DNA of 64,000 nucleotides, taken from the NCBI GenBank assembly GCA_949128115.1, contig OX421965.1:8525420-8589419 (forward strand), written 5' to 3'. The position numbers and the translations under genes are program-made. Below are positions 58,733 to 64,000 of this stretch, piece after piece (positions within the stretch are counted from its first letter, which is position 1; each line of letters begins with the position of its first letter). Under the pieces are notes generated by a model. It ran no database searches and was not told where the DNA came from. It saw only the letters and a list, made by a program, of their open reading frames with translations. Origin of the DNA: Anaspis maculata. Its lineage: Eukaryota; Arthropoda; Insecta; Coleoptera; Scraptiidae.

Positions 58733-60550
58733 AAACTTATATCTTAGTAAACTTTGGTTCAGATTTAATTAAAGTCGGTAGAACAGTTCAAAAGTTCAGC
58801 AAAGGAACAATTTTACAAAATTAACTTCAAAACCACTGTACCTCTACCTCTTCAGATTTGAAGATTCATTTTAGGACCATGAGTTTTTTGACTTAATTTT
58901 TGATAAGAATTCATCCCTCAAAATTTGTAACAACCAGTACCTAACATTTCAAATTAAGTACCATCAATATTTCTACCCGAGATTCAGATTTACAAAATAT
59001 GAAAAATGCAATTTTCTGGAAACTTGTTTATCGCAATTGCCCAGCTAAAATAATGGTTTCTCGACTTGGAAACGGCTAGAACACCTTTTTTAGTGAAGAT
59101 ATCATGAATTTCGCTGGAATTTGATTTTCAGACTGAGCTTCAGACCCTTGAATTCGTGTTTTTGAGAAGATTCTCAAACTTTCAGACTCAAATATCTCGA
59201 AAACAAAGCCTCCAATCAAAATTTAACATGAGTAACTTTATTTGTAAATTGAACAAGAAATCTATAAAAGTGATTAATTTAAAAAAACCTTCCTTGGGGC
59301 GTAAAAAGAGGGAGGCAGAACAGAGGCAACTACCCCACTATTTACGCCACTGGGAATTTTTCATCAAACGCTCCATCATCATTACACCATCAACACTTCT
59401 TATAGATGTTATTTCAGCACACTCTGGTTGAAATTTGACCAAAATCGGCCCAGCCGTTTTAAAGTTATGAATTAAAAACTAAATACAAAAAAACTTTGGG
59501 GTCCTGTAATTTTTTCAGGGCAAAACATTTTTTTTGCACAATTTTCATATTTTGAAAATTTGAATCTAGGGTAGAAAGATTGGCGAATGATTTTAAAACA
59601 CCCAGTATAACTTTAACTAGCCTCCGGCTTCGGATTTTTTTGTAGAAACGAAACGGTTCGGGAGACGTGTGGACAACTTGGAAAATCCCTGGGAATATCC
59701 AATCCAAAACGAAATAATATATTTCTGTGTCAAAATATAAGGGCCTGGTTTTGCCGAACCTCCTGCGTTGGGCAGGGTATAATAGGCGATAATAATAGTA
59801 ATAATAATGAATAAAAAGCCTCAGGGTATGTAGGTTATTAGGTAGGTCCCCATAGGTAAGTATACCTATATACAATATGCCTATATACTTACCTGGTACT
59901 GGTTGTTACAAACTTAGAGGGATAAAGCCCCATCGCAAATAAAGTCGAAAAATAGAAAAACTCCAAAAATACTTACCTTAAAAGATACAGGGTGTTGATG
60001 TTGACTTTTTAAAATCAATTCATTACCGTAACATTTGAATCGTTCAACCGATTTGAACCAAACTTCAAAAAAATAAGTTTCTATCGAACAATGATAACGC
60101 GTTTTAGCTGAAAATTTTAGGGGCAAAGATAATGAAGAGACCCTCCCCCTTTTCCTCCATATTTTTCCCCTAGTTATCTTTGAAAATTGTTCATATTCTT
60201 AAATTCTACGTTTAATTTAGAAAAAAAGTTTTTCTTGTAAAATTTTGATTAGAGATCCCACAGGACAAAATAACGTTCCAATAACATACAATTAATGTTG
60301 AAATGTTTCTTGTAACATTTGTAAAATGTGCTCAAATACATTTAAGGAATGTTCCAGGAACCTCTATGTTCGTCTCTCGGAATATGCAAAAAATGTGGAT
60401 AAAATGTTACACTAAAACATCCCGTAATTGTTTATGCGAGACGTTGGAGGAACAGAACGGGAATTCATCAATAAGATGTTACAATGTTACATCACGATGA
60501 TGTTTCGTTTCTTCATCATAGGAATGTTGAGAGAAGAAATAAATATGACA
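58733..60550. other. No gene recognised
   Basis: Short frames only. 59320-59470 resembles 62580-62720 (CTACGCCACTGG followed by AAATCGG words). A single TACAGGGTG end is at ~59990. The word AATGTT or AACATT recurs often at 60270-60530. Confidence 0.35.
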
Positions 60551-60733
60551 TATACAGGGGTGCTTCAGATTAACCATTGAATATTTTGACAAGATGTTCT
60601 CATCGTTCTAATTCGAAAACTAATAGGCAATAGGCTTCTCACTTATAGAGGCATATTGTCATATTTTCCAGATCAGAATGTTGACAAGAATATCAAGTCA
60701 AAATATTCAATTAAACCTGAACCACCCTGTATA
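60551..60733. mobile_element. MITE of the TACAGGGTG type (~183 bp)
   Basis: TATACAGGGGTGCTTCAGAT and CTGAACCACCCTGTATA pair, with CATTGAATATTTTGAC and GTCAAAATATTCAATT inside. Confidence 0.82.
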
Positions 60734-61181
60734 TAGATATCCCAGATTTCAGTTAAAAATTACCCTAGGCTTCCCACTTGATGTAATGAACTATTTGTTC
60801 AATAGAGTTTACAAAATTCGAAATAAATTCGAATTTAGTGGACGACAGTCAATTTTTTTTTTTTTTGGGGGGGGGATTCTGTACTGAAAGTCACTTGACA
60901 GCAAGCCAATTCGTTGACAACGTCGTCCACTGTAAAATGGCCGTAACAGAAACTGGCCGTTCTGTTTTCCAAAAATTAAGTCAACGACGGGGATGCTCCA
61001 CGTTGGGTTGGTGATTTTTCTGAGGATTTTTCACACGTTGTAAGTTGTGATCATGGACTCACCTTTCGCTTCTGTTGGCACGACGATTTTGCAAAGATTG
61101 CTCCAAATGAGTGTAATTTACCCTGATAATCGATCAGGAATTGTACATTATTCTGGCTAGGTACTAAAATACGTTTGTAAT
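60734..61181. other. No gene; includes T16/G10 homopolymer
   Basis: A run of about 16 T is followed directly by about 10 G near 60850-60876. No other structure was assigned. Confidence 0.5.
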
Positions 61182-61457
61182 AAAAACGTTTGACAGGAGA
61201 CACTTCCGCACTGACGTTCGCCTACCTTCTCACAAGTCTTCTCTGGCAATGAATTGTTCTTTTATTGGTTGAAAAACAGTTTAATAATATACTCCATTAA
61301 AGCACTGCTATCTTCAAAGTAATAATGAATCCATTAGTAACGCAAAGATAGAAGATTTTTAAACCGCTTTTCAACCAATAGAAAATTTATTTCAGGGTTT
61401 ATTTGTAATAGAAGGTAGGCAAACCTTAGTCGCAAACTTTCACATGTCAAACATTTT
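61182..61457. mobile_element. Foldback element (~275 bp)
   Basis: AAAACGTTTGACA and TGTCAAACATTTTT pair; GCCTACCTTCT pairs with AGAAGGTAGGC; TTGGTTGAAAAACAGTTT pairs with AAACCGCTTTTCAACCAA. Confidence 0.75.
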
Positions 61458-61506
61458 TATTTTTATTAGTAACTAAAATTTTCAATTTCTGCGCAATTAT
61501 CGCAAA

Positions 61507-61660
61507 GTAGATGAAATAGCTATTTAAGACACAAGTGTTAAAAGCGACAGATATTACTTTGTGAGCGTGGACGCTTGCGAAACGAGCGTCAGCGAGTGGA
61601 GAAACCCCGCTCACAAAATAAGACACTTTTAACACTTGTATCTTACAATATTTTATCTAC
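61507..61660. mobile_element. MITE (~154 bp)
   Basis: GTAGATGAAATAGCTATTTA and ATACAATATTTTATCTAC-type ends are inverted, with ACACAAGTGTTAAAAG and CTTTTAACACTTGT inside. Confidence 0.7.
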
Positions 61661-62105
61661 AACGGTTTTTGAAATGTTTAATAAATGTAACAATTTATTG
61701 AAAACCATGACAGGAACATCACTTTCAACACGTCGTCATGGTCATCAACGTGTTAAAAGTGACATTGATGACGGGTATTATTTCACGCTTGTAGATAATA
61801 ATAAGTATATTACACTCGTTTAATAAGACGTATTATGAAACTCGTCTAATATTCTCAAACTACTTGTACTACCTACTTAGGTATGGTACATGATACATTG
61901 ACTAACGCACAGTATAGGTAGGTACCCATTCAATAATTTAGCTAATTCTCACGATTAACTTTTTAACGTTTATTATGTGCACAGTTAGTAGGTAATAATA
62001 CTAAATATTAGTGGTACGACTCGTATTGGTATATCAGTTCGGTGATGCAGTTAGCCTGAAAAGTATAAACCTTATTAGAAACTATTTCTAAACGATCCGT
62101 AAAAC
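61661..62105. other. No gene recognised
   Basis: Includes ACGTGTTAAAAGTGACA near 61750, related to the preceding MITE. A candidate 3' exon for the next gene starts at an acceptor at ~62056 (minus). Confidence 0.35.
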
Positions 62106-62109
62106 TTAC

Positions 62110-62441
62110 TCTCTTTCTCTCTTCAGGCGCTGGTTGGCCTGTCGGAACCAGTCTGACACCGTTTTGTTAAAATCGTCGACTGTTGCGTTCGGGAAATGCT
62201 GCATAGCTGCCACTACAACACGATTTCGATTAGGTACTTCCATGGAAATAAAAAATATAGGAAAAATGTTCAATATTATACCTTTCATTATCTTATACAA
62301 ATTTCTATCTTTTAGCTTGTGATTTTGTTTTGCCCCAGTCAGGGAACATTTTGATGCCAGGCTATTAGAGAAAGCACTTCTAAGCCAAGTTCTGACGCCA
62401 CTTCTGATATCACTGCCTCCAAGCCTTCGGAAAAACTTCCG
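62110..62441 (-). CDS. DUF4806-like domain, partial
   Basis: After a TTTGTAG acceptor at 62442 the minus strand reads RKFFRRLGGSDIRSGVRTWL, then SNSLASKCSLTGAKQNHKLK and DRNLYKIMK. It later reads VVVAAMQHFPNATVDDFNKT and VSDWFRQANQRLKRERE before a GTAAGT donor that overlaps a TAA stop. The order LGG, leucine-rich helix, LTGAK, LKD-LY-IM, FP-AT-DDF and W-R-A-RLKRER follows the DUF4806 pattern, a domain of unknown function frequent in insects and often in repetitive, transposon-like genes. The piece 62237-62281 (45 nt) has GT...AG borders and may be a tiny intron or a 15-residue insertion. Upstream coding exons are not visible; the next 1.1 kb is a palindromic element. Confidence 0.55.
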
Positions 62442-62848
62442 CTACAAATAATACATAATTATTGATTTAAAAAAAAATAAAAAAACTAAAAAAATTGAAA
62501 TACAAATAATTCACGTAGAATTCAATAATCGGGCCAATGTCAAAAAAAAGTCAGTGGCGTGAAAAACGGTCGGAAAAAAGGGGACCTACACCCCAATATC
62601 TACGCCACTGGAGAGTATTGGTAAAAAATATCACAAGCAGCTCATTGGACAGTATTTCTTAACTATATGTGTGAAATTTGAGCCAAATCGGTCAAAGGTT
62701 TAGAAGTTATAAGAAAAAAACGATTTTTAATTTCAAACTTTGGAGGTCTGTATCTCAGTTATTTTCAATTTTTCGATATAAGTTTTCCTGACCTGTCCTC
62801 TTGTTTTTTGATTCTCTATCGACTGGCAAAGTGAAGATCATTAAACCC
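62442..62848. other. No further exon recognised
   Basis: AT-rich DNA; CAGTGGCGT and ACGCCACTG at 62551-62611 form a short inverted pair. Nothing coding is seen. Confidence 0.35.
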
Positions 62849-63982
62849 GGGACACCCTGTAGACCGCGTAAAAAAATGACGAAAACCTTTATAATTTTTT
62901 TTTCCTGAAGTGCCCCCTAAGAAAGATACAGCCCTTCAAATGTGAGTCTAGAGAATCGTTTTGAATTATTATCACCAACAACTTTCGAAATAAAATTATG
63001 AAAATTTGTACATTTACTAACCATTTGATCCTTGATAAAATTAAATTAAAATTACCCCTGAATTCAGTTCAGGGGTGTGTCAGAATAGGGGGGTGGGGGG
63101 TAAAAATAGCCCCAAAATTTTTACACATATTAGTTTTGCCTTTTTGACATAAAATTATGAAATTCTACGGTCTTTTGCATAAAAAAAATGCTCTTGCTGA
63201 AACTCGATTAGATGCACCATTCTCAAATGAATTGGATTTTTACATTTTAATGCACCATAATTGCAATAATGAAATTTAAAAAAAAAATCTTTTTTATATC
63301 TAAGTCTAAGTATCTAAGCATGTAGGGCATGTAAAAAGATAACGAAAACCTCATTAAAGTTTTTTTATTAAAATAATTCTTAAGGCTCCATCGCACTTTT
63401 TAGTTTTTATTTTAAATAGTAGGTGGTACCTATGCAATGTCTCCTTTTTTTCTTAATAGGATCATTTTAATGGAAAACTTTATTAAGGTTTTCGTTAAGC
63501 ATTTCCATGCCCTACATGCTCCTCGACTTGGAGAGAAAAAAAAGTATTTTTTTTTTTAATTTCATTATTGGAATTATGGTGCATTAAAATGTAAAAATCC
63601 AATTCATTTGAGAATGGTGCATCTAATCGAGTTTCAACAAGAGCACCTTTTTATGCAAAAGACCGCAAAATTTCATAATTTTATGTCAAAAAGGCAAAAC
63701 TAAAATGTGTCAAAAATTTGGGGCTATTTTTACCCCCCACCCCCCTAATTTGACACACGCCTGAACTGAATTTGGGGGTAATTTAAATTTCATTTTATCA
63801 AGCATCAATTGGTTAGTAAATGTACAAATTTTCATAATTTTATTTCGTAAGGTGTTGGAGATAATAATTCAAACCGATTTTCCAGACTTACATTTGAAGG
63901 GCTGTATCTTTCTTAGGGGGCACTTTAGGGAAAAAAATTTTCAAGGTTTTCGTCATTTTTTTACTCGGTCTATATGTTCCCC
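62849..63982. mobile_element. Near-complete palindrome (~1.13 kb)
   Basis: The arms meet near 63415 and pair over most of ~560 bp each: GGGACACCCTGTAGACC with GGTCTATATGTTCCCC at the ends, GAAAGATACAGCCCTTCAAA with its complement, and ATTCATTTGAGAATGGTGCA with its complement. The outer ACACCCTGTA recalls the TACAGGGTG family. No coding capacity. Confidence 0.85.
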
Positions 63983-64000
63983 AATTTTGACTACCTATTT

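Noticed and set aside
1..64000. CRISPR arrays, rRNA genes, tRNA genes
   Set aside because: The repeated words are inverted or transposon-derived without unique spacers of constant size, and no tRNA cloverleaf or rRNA core was recognised by eye.

Overview
This 64 kb window is AT-rich nuclear DNA with introns, carrying few genes and many repeats, most likely from an insect. The evidence is a Dorsal-class NF-kB gene, a mellifera-type mariner remnant, a jockey-like LINE tail, GT-AG introns and many TA-flanked foldback elements. The recurrent word GTAGGTACCTAC and its fragments fit a sternorrhynchan hemipteran (aphid, psyllid or scale insect relative), but that placement is inference. I see no bacterial, CRISPR or organellar signal.

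Four host genes can be read with confidence. A prothymosin-alpha-like gene lies on the minus strand at 2526-6041 in three exons, with a GC-rich promoter above it. RpL36A lies on the plus strand at 17417-17973 in three exons. WASHC3 (CCDC53) lies on the minus strand at 18160-18788, converging tail to tail on RpL36A. A short Dorsal/Rel gene lies on the minus strand at 54165-57121 in four recognised exons, and its upstream start is unresolved. A fifth locus at 62110-62441, minus strand, has the pattern of a DUF4806 domain and could be a gene or a transposon-derived piece.

The rest is a graveyard of nested foldback (long inverted repeat) DNA transposons. Major ones are a 4 kb Tc1/mariner-type element with a truncated transposase and two arrays of a ~20 bp iterated word (13280-17250), a ~6 kb foldback (22290-28395), a 2.4 kb element (34710-37103), a 2.5 kb element touching the rel poly(A) site (51600-54124), and an almost complete 1.1 kb palindrome at the right edge (62849-63982). 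Three copies of an ~810 bp TA-flanked element occur at 20.8, 41.5 and 47.1 kb. Two hAT-type elements with exact 8 bp duplications, an internally deleted mariner, a 5'-truncated LINE and a decayed transposon ORF are also present.

The most interesting property is structural. Many insertions sit in only one arm of an older palindrome, so the other arm preserves the pre-insertion site and the target-site duplication can be read inside the window. This works for a TA insertion (13715-15601), a TAA insertion (52374-52567) and both 8 bp hAT insertions (23081-23844, 24621-25704). It gives a relative order of insertions without another genome.

Coordinates of repeat ends were judged by eye and may be off by a few bases, more for the diffuse large foldbacks.
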